From: Nemertoderma westbladi
Lineage: Eukaryota > Xenacoelomorpha > Nemertodermatida > Nemertodermatidae
Length of the DNA: 61,423 nt
Assembly: GCA_032718475.1 (NCBI GenBank)
Contig: JAUCBJ010001685.1
Coordinates: forward strand, 1 to 61,423
Direction: 5' to 3'
Shown here piece after piece: positions 11,520 to 23,455 of this stretch; the first letter of the stretch is position 1, and each line of letters starts with the position of its first letter. A model generated the notes under the pieces. It was not told the origin of the DNA. It did no database searches and saw only the letters and a list, made by a program, of their open reading frames with translations. The translations under genes and the position numbers were made by a program.

Positions 11520-12172
11520 TCCGAAAACGTTTCAGGAAGCCGCACTTATTGATATCCTTGAAACTTTGAAACAGAAAAATAATTCAATCACAAACCTAAA
11601 TACCATTGCAGAAAGAATAAAAGACGTGATTGCTATCAATGCATCCGAACATATCCACCTAGGTTAACCCACAATTACAGACTCCGCTCGAATCTTTTGC
11701 AAAGAAAATGCAAAATCACCAAAGAGTTGTACAAGCTTATACTAGCTTGTTGTACAAGCTATGTAGTGATAATGACAAACATCCCAATAACCATTAATTG
11801 GTCAAAAATATAACGATTCCAAGCACTCAAGAAGACGCCTTTAAAATATTCTAGCAAAAAACTCAATTGCGACCTCAGTTCATAAGTGGTCGAGCACCGC
11901 AAGGACGAATCCCAAACGGTTTTTGTCCCGAATTAACAGTAAGAATTGCAAGCAAGATATATCATCTGAAATACAAGATTGCCTCCATCGGCATTACTCA
12001 AGCGTATTCATATTCAATCATTAATACTAATTTCATCTCTGCCGAGCAACATCAGAACCTATTGGATGCTCTAGATGAGCAGTGCAGTAACACTCAAGTT
12101 CCGAATATTTGTACCCTAGCGGTAAAACGCTTTCTCGCCTTAGCCCAGGGAAACCTGCAACAGCACATCTGA
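11520..12172 (+). other. coding-like but broken region, unassigned
   Basis: Around 11540-11670 one frame reads FQEAALIDILETLKQKNNSI, then TNLNTIAERIKDVIAINASE, before a stop. A different frame is open at 11867-12172 (101 codons, including ISAEQHQNLLDALDEQCSN). The amino-acid composition looks protein-like, but I recognise no family. It may be a decayed gene or transposon inside TMEM181 intron 2. Confidence 0.25.
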
Positions 12173-12834
12173 TTTACTTGTCACTTGTTTTCGACTGAAA
12201 ACCAAAGGTTTTGACCAAAAAAAGAGGCAAATACCTAAGTGGCAAAGACGTGTACATACAGTAAGAGCGCGATTTTTATCTTAATATATTTTACTAACGT
12301 TACCCATCCTTTTATCTCATTGTATCGAACTTGTGTGATTTTAATATCATAATAATGCAGTTAATTGCAATCCTAATTCAATTGTATAATTTAATTTGTT
12401 AATCGGTTATTTCTAATTTGATAAATACTGTATAACCGTAAAGTTCTCTATATGATCTATATATCACCTCATATATATTATACATAAAATCTCAGGTCTC
12501 AAAGTGCAATTTTGATATTCAACTCTAATATTTTTTATTAACGCTATTTTACGCTGATATCCAACGAAGTTTAAATAGGTTTCACAAATATTCTGTTGAC
12601 AATAATTTAACGGTAAATATAAGTACAACAAAGGCAGTACAATTTCGTATAGGTGGTAGACTCTCCGGTTCAGATATTTTATTTTATAACGGTGTGCAGT
12701 TTGAATTCCAAAATAATCTAGTCGACAAAAAATGGTGCTTCTGCTCATTACAATCACTTGTACAGTAAAGGTCTTGCATGTTGCGCTCTCCTAGCACTGA
12801 ATGTCAACATTCAAACAGCATCCATGGAAACAGC

Positions 12835-13140
12835 TAACATTCTCTGGTTAGCAATAATTGTCCCCTGCATAACCTATGGGTGTGAAGTATCTGATACCCC
12901 TGGTAATGCTGACCCCTTTTCTCTATAACACGTGCAGAAGGTTTTAGAGCCTTCTATTGGAAGCAGTGGTGTGGGGTGAGCAAGTTCGCCTCATCCACTG
13001 CTATCCTGAGAAAAATCGATAACCCGGAATCCGACCCAAGTGATATCCGTCGCCGATCGGGACTAAGACGCCGTGCAGCGGCGCAAATGATAGCTAATGG
13101 CTATCAACACAAATTCTGCACGGGCGAAAAGTGCTGACGA
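12835..13140 (+). pseudogene. possible decayed retroelement fragment
   Basis: One frame reads LAIIVPCITYGCEVSDTPGN before breaking, reminiscent of the VPxxTYGCE segment after the reverse-transcriptase core. It then decays through several stops. The similarity is short, so this is a weak call. Confidence 0.25.
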
Positions 13141-13682
13141 CCAAATGAGAATTGTACCTGTATATGCAAATTGTGCTAAAATAGTGTAGACCTTGTCCAT
13201 TATAAACACAGTTCTAAAATACCGAGTTTTTGTTCGTCACTTAGAACTGCGATGTACCTCTGGCTCTGCATGATTTGAAACAACTTTATAGTAATTCTTC
13301 TTCAGTAATTATGTAATGTAATGTTATTTGTAATTTTATGCGTTATGTATTTAGTTCTATTATTAAGTTCCAATATCTAGCATAACCCTACCTGTGTATC
13401 CTAATGTTTAAATTGTAAACTTACTATTTAGCACTTCATTATACCTTTTTACAATGAAAATTTGTTACAACTATCATATCAGTAATTATTTTCAGTAATT
13501 TTATGAGTTTTATATTTAGCTCTATCCAGTATTTACATAGAAGCTCCACCATAATTCTACTTGTATTCATTCCGCTGTGTATTCTACTGTAATATTTTAT
13601 TTACCACATTATTTTATAATTTTACCCATGCGGGATAATATACTAAACGATTATCATAGTGCAATTTTAGTTCGTTTTTATT

Positions 13683-14404
13683 TTAGTATAATATATTCCC
13701 GGTTGGACCGGTGTTCAATACGAAATGAAATGAAATTAATAATGGTAAAGTATCAGTTAACGTGAACCAATGTTGACCAAAGATTCCTACCAGGTCTTTC
13801 GGGAAGGTTAATTTGATACGCGCTCCGCCTGTTTTCCATTGAAACACGATACCTGGAATGGCACATCTACTTACAACTGGGTCATCTCTTTGACGTAATA
13901 TTATCATCTTGTAACATTGGATGCGAGGGTTACTATTATCATAGTTGTAATCTAATGAGACGCATCTTCAAGATGACGGATGTGCGGGATGTTATAAAGT
14001 CTGTTCACGATCTTGTGCTCCTATGGCAACCTCCTGGCTTAACAGACATGTGGCTATTAAATAACATTCCGTTACGGATCTGTCAGAGACACTGGATGTG
14101 GAGAACGTCACCGGACTGGGGAAGTTTATGGCGACTGGGTGATTTGGGGCGGGTTTGTTTCTGGGTCTACCGGCACTGCTACTACAGACCGTTCATGTAT
14201 GTAATGCCCCTTATTAAACACTGTTATCTCCCATCAAGATTTGGTCTAATGCTTATACGGATTATTAATTACATTTCATGGTTGACGTTCTGCAGATATT
14301 ACATCTGTGGATTTGGCTACGTCTCATTTATAAAAATCAATAAACCCAAACGTAGCGGAAAGTATATTCTAATGCAGTATATTACTATCCTGGGACTCTG
14401 GTAA
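13683..14404. other. two opposing open frames of uncertain meaning
   Basis: On the minus strand (13683-13907 and upstream), DYNYDNSNPRIQCYKMIILR is followed by CAIPGIVFQWKTGGARIKL. On the plus strand, 13955-14404 is open for 149 codons. The minus-strand peptide has natural-looking composition and the plus-strand one is Trp/Tyr/Cys-rich. Neither resembles a family I recognise. Confidence 0.2.
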
Positions 14405-14528
14405 ACGGTGAATGGAAGCAGATGTTACAGTGACATACTCGACTAGAATAACCTATTTACGTAAGGAATTTCCTACACAATACTCTACCACTCTCTATTG
14501 ATCGACCAAGGTCCTAGATAAAACCGGT

Positions 14529-15710
14529 ATAGAGCTGTAACCCACCTTACGTAACCCATCGTACGTACCTTACGTAACCCATCGTACGTATCTTACGTAA
14601 CCCATCGTACGTACCTGCGTAACCCACCGTACGTACCTTACGTAACCCATCGTACGTACCTGCGTAACCCACCGTACGTACCTTACGTAACCCATCGTAC
14701 ATAAGCTTACGTAACCCACCGTACGTAAGCTTACGTAACCCATCGTACGTACCTGCGTAACCCACCGTACTTACCTTACGTAACCCACCATATGTACCTT
14801 ATGTAACCCATCGTACGTAAGCTTACGTAACCCATCGTACGTACCTGCTTAACCCACCGTACGTACCTTACGTAACCCATCGTACATAAGCTTACGTAAC
14901 CCACCGTACGTCTACGTACCTTAAGTAACCCACCGTATGTACCTTATGTAACCCATCGTACATAAGCTTACGTAACCCACCTTACGTAAGCTTACGTAAC
15001 CCATCGTACGTACCTGCGTAACCCACCGTACGTACCTTACGTAACCCATCGTACATAAGCTTACGTAACCCACCGTACGTACCTTACGTAACCCACCGTA
15101 TGTACCTTATGTAACCCATCGTACATAAGCTTACGTAACCCATCGTACGTACCTACGTAACCCACCGTATGTACCTTACGTAACCCATCGCACGTACCTA
15201 CGTAACCCACCGTACGTACCTTACGTAACCCACCGTATGTACATTTAACCCACCGTACATAAGCTTACGTAACCCATCGTACGTACCTTACGTAACCCAT
15301 CGTACGTACCTACATAACCCACCGTATGTACCTTACGTAACCCATCGTATGTACCTTACGTAACCCACCGTACGTACATACGTAATCCACAGTATGTACC
15401 TTACGTAATCCACCATACGTACCTTACGTAACCCACAGTATGTACCTTATGTAACCCACCATACGTACCTTACGTAACCCACCGTATGTACCTTACGTAA
15501 CCCACCGTTCGTACATACGTAACCCACCGTACCTACCTACATAACCCACCGTATGTACCTTATGTAACCCACCATACGTAACTCATTGTACGTACCTTAC
15601 GTAACCCACCGTATGTACCTTACGTAACCCACCGTATGTACCTTACGTAACCCACCGTACGTACCTACGTAACCCATCGTACGTACCTTACGTAACCCAT
15701 CGCTCACCCT
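14529..15710. repeat. 22-24-bp minisatellite rich in TACGTA palindromes
   Basis: About fifty imperfect units of the type TACGTAACCCAYCGTACGTA followed by CCT or AGCT. The palindromes TACGTA, GTACGTAC and GTAAGCTTAC recur in alternating order, and units switch between CATCGTACGTACC and CACCGTATGTACC forms. Small open frames inside it are by-products. Confidence 0.93.
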
Positions 15711-15954
15711 TCTCTCAACGGCCACTCAGTAACTTTTTAATGTTAACTTTTTAACGTGTTTTTAGCATCAGTCAATTTTATAATAATTTATCAATAATTG
15801 CCCCTTTTAGTGTAAATTTTTTAACTCAGATTTCATTAATTACCCCGAGTGGGGGTGTATCTATAATAAAAAAAAATATTGTGGCAGTTTGTGTTGTAGA
15901 ATAAAAATGTATGCTGTGATAAAGATAATTATAATTTCTGCCTTGAGAAAGTTA

Positions 15955-16320
15955 ATTGTGGGTCGAGCCACGAAGTGAGCGAAGCCTTAGTATATGGGTG
16001 CCATTAACGAGTTGTCTGTCGTCGTCGTCGTCTGTCGTCGTAAATTTTGGAACTCTAATAACTCGGTCATTCCTTGATGAAACTAAACGAAACCTGGTAC
16101 GTATGTAGTCCGGCAAAGGTTTCGAAAGAATCGAAAGTTTGGTAAACAAAAACGAACGAACGCAACGAGTTTACAGTGGATACGAGTATCCATCTGCCAT
16201 AAATCTGCAGTTACTCTGACATTTTCGAGACTTTGCATAGTTATAAAGGTCGTTAGTCTCCGTTTAGGAAAATTATTTTGAGACAAAACAGGACGAGCGC
16301 AACGAGGTTAATGAAGGAGA
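15955..16320 (+). repeat. dispersed repeat family A, copy 1
   Basis: It begins GAGCCACGAAGTGAGCGAAG and continues with GCCATTAACGAGTTGTCTGT, a CGT-rich run, AATAACTCGGTCATTCCTTG and GTACGTATGTAGTCC, ending near AACGAACGCAACGAG. Related copies occur at 53926-54240 and 58765-58896 (continued at 59913). No coding capacity; it behaves like a short interspersed or MITE-type repeat. Confidence 0.8.
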
Positions 16321-17664
16321 AGAGTATTGTAAAACTAAAATATCGTACTTAACTTAAATAGCCCTTGTTAGAAGGTTTACAAATGACAGTTAAAGTGTGT
16401 AAGGGCAAACTGAAATGGATCTCTGTTTTTACAACTAGTTTATCACAAACTAATAGCATCGCCTTTACTCATATATATTTTGGGAAAGACGGTTTTCGTA
16501 TATCTAATAGATATTAGTATAATGTACTCTCTAATATATGCTCTCGTGCTGCGCGAAGGCCCCACGAACGTGTAATTTCTACCGTGGGTTAATTATGGTT
16601 GGGTGAATTCTTAGCCCGCGATTATTCTTAGCCCGCGAGTATTCTTAGCCCGCGGGTATTCTTAGCCCGCGGGTATTCTTAGCCCGCGAGTTAGTAAAGG
16701 AGCAGGTTAGTAAAGGAGCAGGTTTCATAGGCGTATTGGAGGAACCAAAACAATAAACGTTATTGTTTTGCGGGCTAAGAATACCCACGGTCTAAGAATA
16801 CTCGCGGGCTAAGAATTCCTGATACCTTAATTTTGTGTTGAAAGTTGTTGTGGGCCACCGTAGAAGTACCGGTATGATAAAACGTGTCCAAAAAGAAAAA
16901 TATCCTTAGTAACAAACATGAAGCGTTATAAACAAGCAATTAGTCTGGAGTGTAAAAACTTCTTTGAAAATAGAAACTGAGGTTGGAAACTATAGAGGTC
17001 TCTAAAAAAAGACATTTAGCAAAGCCAAGAAATATTTTTTTGTGCTGCCACCAGTCCTTAAATTTATTTCAAAATTGTAAAGAAAAACTTTTTCATGTAT
17101 GTTTGCTTAAGTTGTCCTGGATCTTATTTGTTAATTAAACAACAGGTCTTGTTATGGAATTATCTACCCCCACCTCCACTATATCAATGATTGCAATTCG
17201 ATTGAGCCAAATGGCAATGTAACATCGGCACTAGATGGTTCCGTTGCCATCACCTTCTAACACATGACGCTGTCGCGCATACATTTATTTAATTTGTCAG
17301 CATTTCTTACCATGTGTGTTGCCGTTATTCAGTAACGTATTCAGCAAGTTATTCAGTTTATGAGTAATGCAGTCGAAAAGGAAAAAGAACAAGTTGGGTT
17401 GAATCATCAATTTGTAATTATAATTGCTCAAGTTATCTTTGCGTTGATACGTACTGATTCCAAATATATGGGACTCCCCAATGCGCCAATATAAATAGAA
17501 TATTCACAATAATAATAATCGAATGATTTTTTATAATAATAATCCTAAAGTACAAACTTATTTAGTCAGTCAGAATTTCAGATTGTAACCCCCAAGAACT
17601 ACGTTTGATACCCGTCTGTCTGGTCAGTCTGTGTCCGTCATAAGTCGTTTATTAGGCCGTTTAG
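16321..17664. other. intron 2 sequence, only the 17-bp inverted array recognised
   Basis: Apart from the hairpin array at 16613-16818, I see no coding region or repeat here. Confidence 0.45.
16613..16818. repeat. inverted array of 17-bp units (hairpin)
   Basis: About four units of TATTCTTAGCCCGCGGG on the left (16613-16688) face about three units of CGCGGGCTAAGAATAC on the right (16766-16818). Between them lie two copies of AGTAAAGGAGCAGGTT and a palindromic ACAATAAACGTTATTGT. The transcript could fold into a long hairpin. Probably a small fold-back-type element. Confidence 0.75.
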
Positions 17665-18411
17665 ACGGTTATTAGCTCAAAGGATGGTATGCTTGAGCAT
17701 GTGGACGACTTCTGTTACCTGGGATCATGGATCCGGAAGCCAGGTGAGGACCTTCGAATACGTAAGGGAAAGGCATGGGCAGCCTTGAATAGGCTTTCCA
17801 GGATTTGGAAGTCACCGAGAATTAATCGGAAACTTAAGGTCCGATTATTTAGAGCAGCAGTAGTTCCAGTACTCCTCTACGGGAGTCCATGCTGGGCTCT
17901 AACTGCTGAGGACACCAAATCTCTGGATGGCACATTCACAAGAATGCTACGCCGGGTTCATTATGTCAAGTACAATGCACACATCTCCAACCAGACACTA
18001 CATAACATTGGAGGTGTCTCATTGGTTCCCCCAAGCTTGACACTAGAACAAAATCGCCTCCGCTTTGCAGGACATTGCTTTCGCCGTGAGGACCAGCCAG
18101 TGCATAATCTTGTACTTTGGCAGCCTCATGGAGTGAATAAGCATGGTGGACAGCCCATGACTTTCTTGAGACGCATCTTAAAGGACACTGGCCTTGAAGA
18201 TGCGGATGATCTAGCAAATGTCATGGGTGATAGGGAATTGTGGCGGTGCCACAAGTCCGCTCGGCTGTCCGTTGGTGTCTGTCGGTCGGCGACAGAATGC
18301 AGCAGTGATGCTGCATATCACTCCGTCTGGTCGGTAAAGCGTCGACCCTTCAGCGTACCGCTCGCCCCTCGCCATCCCTTTCTGAGTCCTCAGGCAAGTC
18401 AAGCGGCTTAA
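17665..18411 (+). pseudogene. non-LTR retrotransposon reverse transcriptase, C-terminal fragment (5'-truncated)
   Basis: The frame reads DGMLEHVDDFCYLGSWI, then RKGKAWAALNRLSRIWK, the motif LFRAAVVPVLLYGSPCW and FAGHCFRREDQPVHNLVLW. This is the typical end of LINE reverse transcriptases, after the catalytic core (thumb and C-terminal region; YLGS and VLLYG are diagnostic). The catalytic domain is absent: homology stops near 17665, so the copy is 5'-truncated, as is usual for target-primed insertion. The frame is open from 17689 for 240 codons but cannot make an active enzyme. The last ~50 residues may be 3' UTR read-through. A second, inverted copy lies at 60075-60450. Confidence 0.8.
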
Positions 18412-18800
18412 CTTTGGGGTCTGTCGGGTCCTCACGACGCCTAGTGTCACCAGGGTTCGAATCCTTTTCAGTCTCGCACCAAGCTGACCGTCGCCGCTCG
18501 TGCAGTCCGAGACTTTCAGTGGGTGCCGCTCGCCCCTCTCAATCCTTTACGGGGTTGGTCCTCAGGAAAGTCTAACTAATTCTGGGTGTCGCCCGTTTCG
18601 GCTGTCCATGTCCCTTTCTCCCATGCTCTGCCTAGTGTCACTCCTAGGTCGAATCCTTTTCAGGCTCACCCTAGGCTGACTGGCTCGGCTTGGGGTCCCC
18701 ACCTTTGTGACGCCTAGTGTCACCCTAGCACGAATCCTTTTCAGGCTCGTGCTAGGCTGACCGGCGCCACTCAGGCATTTGTCCCTTGGCAACTAGGACC
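18412..18800 (+). repeat. degenerate repeats in the presumed LINE 3' region
   Basis: Three copies of a CCTAGTGTCAC ... CGAATCCTTTTCAG ... GGCTGACCGGC module start at about 18440, 18630 and 18710. The first contains GGTTCGAATCC, identical to a tRNA T-arm/B-box, but no A box or acceptor stem surrounds it. It directly follows the reverse-transcriptase fragment and is taken as its 3' untranslated part. Confidence 0.5.
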
Positions 18801-20559
18801 TATACCTGGAGTCAGATTGTACTTGAATTCTTGGAATTTGGGCCCCATTAAAAGCACTTGAGAGTGGCGATTTTGAGTTTAGTCATCATTAACTTTGTTA
18901 ATTTTAACTTTTTATCGTTCCTGTTTTCTTTGCTCACGGTGTCCGGGACTTTTTGGAATATTCGTTCATTATAGTTTATAATTTTTATATATGTCCGGCA
19001 CCCAATTTTAAAATAACGCGAACAATGTGGCGCACAAAAATTCTGGCTAGAGATCGTAATGTTTTGGAAAATGCATTTCATGCATCTCTTGAAAACACGT
19101 GGTAAGGTAATAATACATTTCCAATATTACTTTAAAGAATTTCTAAATTTCACTGTTTTTTTAGACCGTTTTTTGTCTTCCGGTTTTTGTTTTTTATTTT
19201 TTGTCAAAATTCTCACTCAAGTTTTCTTATAGACTCCTCCATAGTTTCCAACCCCAGGCGTTTCCATTCTCATAAAAAAAACGTTTTTTTTCCCTCCGCC
19301 CTAAATAAACATAATATTGTCATTTGCGTTTATCTGTGGTGGGTGTTAACATCGATAATTACCGAACATTGTTAATTACTATTAATCCCACCCCTTTGTG
19401 ATTTCAGCATTTCACTATGTCATTTTTTGGCTTGGGATCTTGAGAATCGTTCCATTGCGATGCGAAACCACACTGCCTTTTTTAATTAATCGGTAATAAT
19501 TTTAATTAGTCGTTTAATACGAAATCGGATAATTTGTGATAATTTCCATACCGCCCCAAGACACATAACAATAAATCCAACATAAAATCTTATTTGCGGT
19601 AGTTGTATCTTCTATGCTGGTTACGGTTCACTGCGATCTGTCCATTGGAGACCTCCGGGGCGGGGTTAATTTTATTTCATCCCACCATGACCTACTAAAG
19701 ATATCATTACTAGGTCATGCTCCCACTACTACACCCACCCCAGTAGGCAAGACTGCTGAGAATATTAAAATACGTTATTGTAATGCATTTAAAATTTTCT
19801 AAATTTATATGCTTGTCTATATATATTAGAATTATATTCAGCCCTCCCAGCCCAAAAAAAAAAACGAGGAAAAATGAACTGAAATTTAAAAATTGATAGA
19901 GGGTAGGTATTTGTTGCGGTTTCATTTTTGAGCTCAGCTCTCATTTGTGTCGATTTTCACCTTCATCACGAGACGCCAGAGTCCCACACCACAACTGAAA
20001 ATGAAATTCTACTCGAAAATTTAATTATGGCTCCCACTTTAAGCCTCGACCATTAATATTGGTAACACTCAACAAAAGGAAATCAATAACCCTGTACCCG
20101 ACGGTGTTGGACGAAGTGTAAAACAGCGGTTATAATGCATTTTAATTACTATCAGAAACAATTAATAGTGCCAATACCATGAATAAATAATAATGTAATG
20201 TACCAAATACCAGGAAATATGAAAATTCAAAAAGAAGGTCCAAAGACAGCAGCACCATGAAGATTTACTACATTCATAACCAAACGAAAGAAAATATATT
20301 TAGGCCCTAAAGTGACGTGGTTTTATTGGCTATGGGCAGTAACTTACTGCAATGTGGTTGATGGTATTGGGATGGGACAACCAACCGAGTGTTTCTGTCA
20401 GATTACCAATTTTTCATTGAATTTTATTTCATTTAGAATTCCTGAAATAAAGGGAGAATTGTAGCTAAATAAAAATCTAAAATGTTATTAGTTGGGCCGG
20501 TGGGCGTTGAAACAATCGAATGACAAACAAACAAATAAATAAATAATACTGTCAGTTGC
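18801..20559. other. intron 2 sequence, no feature recognised
   Basis: AT-rich with short homopolymers. Open frames are under 80 codons and without protein-like pattern. Confidence 0.45.
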
Positions 20560-21764
20560 AACATTCTGCACAATAACAATGTACGTGTATCTACTATTAA
20601 GTACCAACCCCAACATTCTGCTCAATAACAATGTACGTGTATCTACTATTAAGTACCAACCCCAACATTCTGCACAATAAGAATGTACGTGTATCTACTT
20701 TTAAGTACCAACCCCAACATTCTGCACAATAAGAATGTACGTGTATCTACTTTTAAGTACCAACCCCAACATTCTGCACAATAAGAATGTAAGTGTATCT
20801 ACTATTAAGTACCAACCCCAACATTCTGCACAATAAGAATGTACGTGTATCTACTTTTAAGTACCAACCCCAACATTCTGCACAATAAGAATGTACGTGT
20901 ATCTACTTTTAAGTACCAACCCCAACATTCTGCTCAATAACAATGTACGTGTATCTACTATTAAGTACCAACCCCAACATTCTGCTCAATAACAATGTAC
21001 GTGTATCTACTATTAAGTACCAACCCCAACATTCTGTACAATAAGAATGTACGTGTATCTACTATTAAGTACCAACCCCAACATTCTGCACAATAAGAAT
21101 GTACGTGTATCTACTATTAAGTACCAACCCCAACATTCTGCACAATAAGAATGTACGTGTATCTACTATTAAGTACCAACCCCAACATTCTGCACAATAA
21201 GAATGTACGTGTATCTACTATTAAGTACCAACCCCAACATTCTGCACAATAAGAATGTACGTGTATCTACTATTAAGTACCAACCCCAACATTCTGCTCA
21301 ATAACAATGTACGTGTATCTACTATTAAGTACCAACCCCAACATTCTGCACAATAAGAATGTACGTGTATCTACTATTAAGTACCAACCCCAACATTCTG
21401 CACAATAAGAATGTACGTGTATCTACTATTAAGTACCAACCCCAACATTCTGCACAATAAGAATGTACGTGTATCTACTATTAAGTACCAACCCCAACAT
21501 TCTGCACAATAAGAATGTACGTGTATCTACTATTAAGTACCAACCCCAACATTCTGCTCAATAACAATGTACGTGTATCTACTATTAAGTACCAACCCCA
21601 ACATTCTGCTCAATAACAATGTACGTGTATCTACTATTAAGTACCAACCCCAACATTCTGCACAATAAGAATGTACGTGTATCTACTATTAAGTACCAAC
21701 CCCAACATTCTGCACAATAAGAATGTACGTGTATCTACTATTAAGTACCAACCCCAACATTCTG
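20560..21764. repeat. 52-bp minisatellite, 23 copies plus a partial
   Basis: Units starting AACATTCTG occur at exact 52-bp steps from 20560; the last partial copy is 21756-21764. Each contains an inverted repeat ACATTCT-(8 nt)-AGAATGT. Two linked forms alternate: GCACAATAAGAAT (stem intact) and GCTCAATAACAAT (stem shortened). A further CTACTATTA/CTACTTTTA variant is restricted to early copies. It lies just downstream of the P2X gene, in TMEM181 intron 2. Confidence 0.96.
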
Positions 21765-21978
21765 AGTTAATTATTATGTATTTCATATTTAATAAAGTAT
21801 TAACACCAACAATCCATTAACTTATTGTTTTCGTAATTTACAGGAGCAAAAAATATTAATCAAATAATATATAGTTAAGTACAATAATTGACATAAGTGC
21901 ACTTGTATTATAGTTAATTCCATTGTAGTAAGTACTGATTGGTTGTGTGTATTGGATCGAAGTCTCGAAGATCGAAGA

Positions 21979-21984
21979 TTTATT
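21979..21984 (-). promoter_or_regulatory. possible polyadenylation signal for the P2X gene
   Basis: The minus strand reads AATAAA here, about 200 nt after the P2X stop codon and before the 52-bp array. It is the nearest canonical hexamer beyond the one overlapping the stop codon region. Assigned by position only. Confidence 0.35.
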
Positions 21985-22183
21985 ACCTAAAGAGGGGATA
22001 AGAGTTGAATGTGGGAATATTAAAATTCACTAATGAAAAGCATATAAATAAATAGGTATATAATACGAACTATTTCCATATTGTTTGACATTGTCAGTCA
22101 CAGAATCACGACCTTACCGTGTGTACAGATATTCACCCGATTGGAGACTTAGGGAAGTAGTGCAAAGCAGAGACAACCATTAT

Positions 22184-23455
22184 TTATTTCCCAGCTTGTA
22201 GATTCCTATTATAGACGGGTATATCGCTAGAACCGGTCCTACCGACAGAAGAAGAAGATTGTAAATCCTCATAATCATCCTTCAACTCATCTACCTGTTT
22301 GTATTTCTTATCATAATAATAATCTTTCTTTTTATGGAGGTACAGGACGCATATGTCGCAGATAACGGTTGCGACGGCCAGTAAGGCGATCCCAGACGCA
22401 ACGTTTAACACGAGGAAGTAAACATCGAACCTGCCCCCGTCCCCATGCAGTTGTATCTCGAACCGGATCCCGTAAGCTTTCGTCTGGCGTCGGTATAATG
22501 TTCCGTTTACTTTGTAAAAGTCGGCGAATCTAAAGTTGTATCCTCGGGCTAATTTAGCGAACGGGTCGTCTAAACGTTTGAACTCGTACGTTGGGAGGCA
22601 GTACTCATCGTCGAAGTCCAGGTTGCAGTTCCAATTCATTACTATACCCATTATACCGCCTTTAACCGAGATGTCTCCCCATTCTACTTTCGGCGTGGAT
22701 TCCTTGAGAATGTCGCCGATCCGAAATATCGGGCAGAACCTAAACAGGTGGTGCTGCGCGTTGTACGTGCAGTTCTTAAGGTAGTCTTCAGAGGCGTTCT
22801 CCACTATGTTCCTTCGGCGAAAGTTAAATTTATCGAATCGCACTGTGCTCTTAAGAAGAATTGTGAAGTCTTTAGCTGCTTGAATTACCGGCTGTACTTT
22901 CGGTGGCTTTCTCTCGTTTTCCAACGGGCACCAGGAATAGATCTCGCAGGTTTTAATTGTCGAGTTGTAGCTGATACATTTCCCCGTTCGCACCCCGTTC
23001 CCAATGTAAACAGGTTCGCCCGCCGGACATTGTTTATCTTCGTCGCAAATGACCTTGGCGACGTCGGGGTCTTCTGCGCAAGTCGATTGCGATTGGTCGT
23101 CTGTGATTAACATGTTAGTCATAACGAATACGGAGTTGTGTTCCTCTGGAGGTATCACATAATCTGATACATCCCAAAGTCGTTTGTACAAGTTGTCTCC
23201 CCCCAGTCCCGTGTTCGTAACGTTTGTGTAGGCGGTGCCTTTTACTTTTGTAGTGACTGTGCCGCTAGGCTTGTCGTGATTTTGGTAGCCCTTCTGGTAC
23301 ACGATTACGTAACCGATAATATAACTGAATATTAGTAACTGGATAATTCGACAAGCCAGGCCAATCTTTATGCTCTTGATGTGAACAATCTTGGGGGTAT
23401 CATACTCAAATACCTCGGTCCAAAATGCGGAGCATGCCGCCCCCATGACAGTCAT
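22184..23455 (-). CDS. P2RX4-like: P2X receptor (ATP-gated cation channel subunit), single exon
   Basis: An uninterrupted 423-codon frame encodes a complete P2X subunit, a trimeric plasma-membrane channel opened by extracellular ATP. Seen in order: the N-terminal TPK phosphorylation motif (residues 20-22), TM1 (about 33-53), and the ATP-site residues K70 and K72, T198, N307/R309 (in NFRF) and K326. All ten ectodomain cysteines are present (126, 137, 143, 160, 170, 176, 229, 241, 277, 286). TM2 is at about 345-373, and a YxxxK surface-retention motif lies at 379-383. Potential N-glycosylation sites are at 78, 164, 220, 228 and 317. Overall it is closest in feel to P2X4. Animal P2X genes normally have about a dozen exons, so the intronless state suggests a retrocopy or wholesale intron loss. 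No stop or frameshift is present, so it looks functional. The Met at residue 4 (23446) is an alternative start. It lies antisense in TMEM181 intron 2. Confidence 0.95.
   Translation of the reverse strand: MTVMGAACSAFWTEVFEYDTPKIVHIKSIKIGLACRIIQLLIFSYIIGYVIVYQKGYQNHDKPSGTVTTKVKGTAYTNVTNTGLGGDNLYKRLWDVSDYVIPPEEHNSVFVMTNMLITDDQSQSTCAEDPDVAKVICDEDKQCPAGEPVYIGNGVRTGKCISYNSTIKTCEIYSWCPLENERKPPKVQPVIQAAKDFTILLKSTVRFDKFNFRRRNIVENASEDYLKNCTYNAQHHLFRFCPIFRIGDILKESTPKVEWGDISVKGGIMGIVMNWNCNLDFDDEYCLPTYEFKRLDDPFAKLARGYNFRFADFYKVNGTLYRRQTKAYGIRFEIQLHGDGGRFDVYFLVLNVASGIALLAVATVICDICVLYLHKKKDYYYDKKYKQVDELKDDYEDLQSSSSVGRTGSSDIPVYNRNLQAGK

Noticed and set aside
18446-18500. A tRNA gene or tRNA-derived SINE suggested by GGTTCGAATCC
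   Set aside because: No matching A box, anticodon arm or acceptor stem was found. The word lies in a repeated LINE 3' region.
20560-21764. CRISPR-like regular repeats
   Set aside because: The units are contiguous, with no variable spacers, the genome is eukaryotic, and no cas gene is present.
22536-23110. Plus-strand frames opposite the P2X gene
   Set aside because: They are shadows of the P2X reading frame, with no family resemblance.
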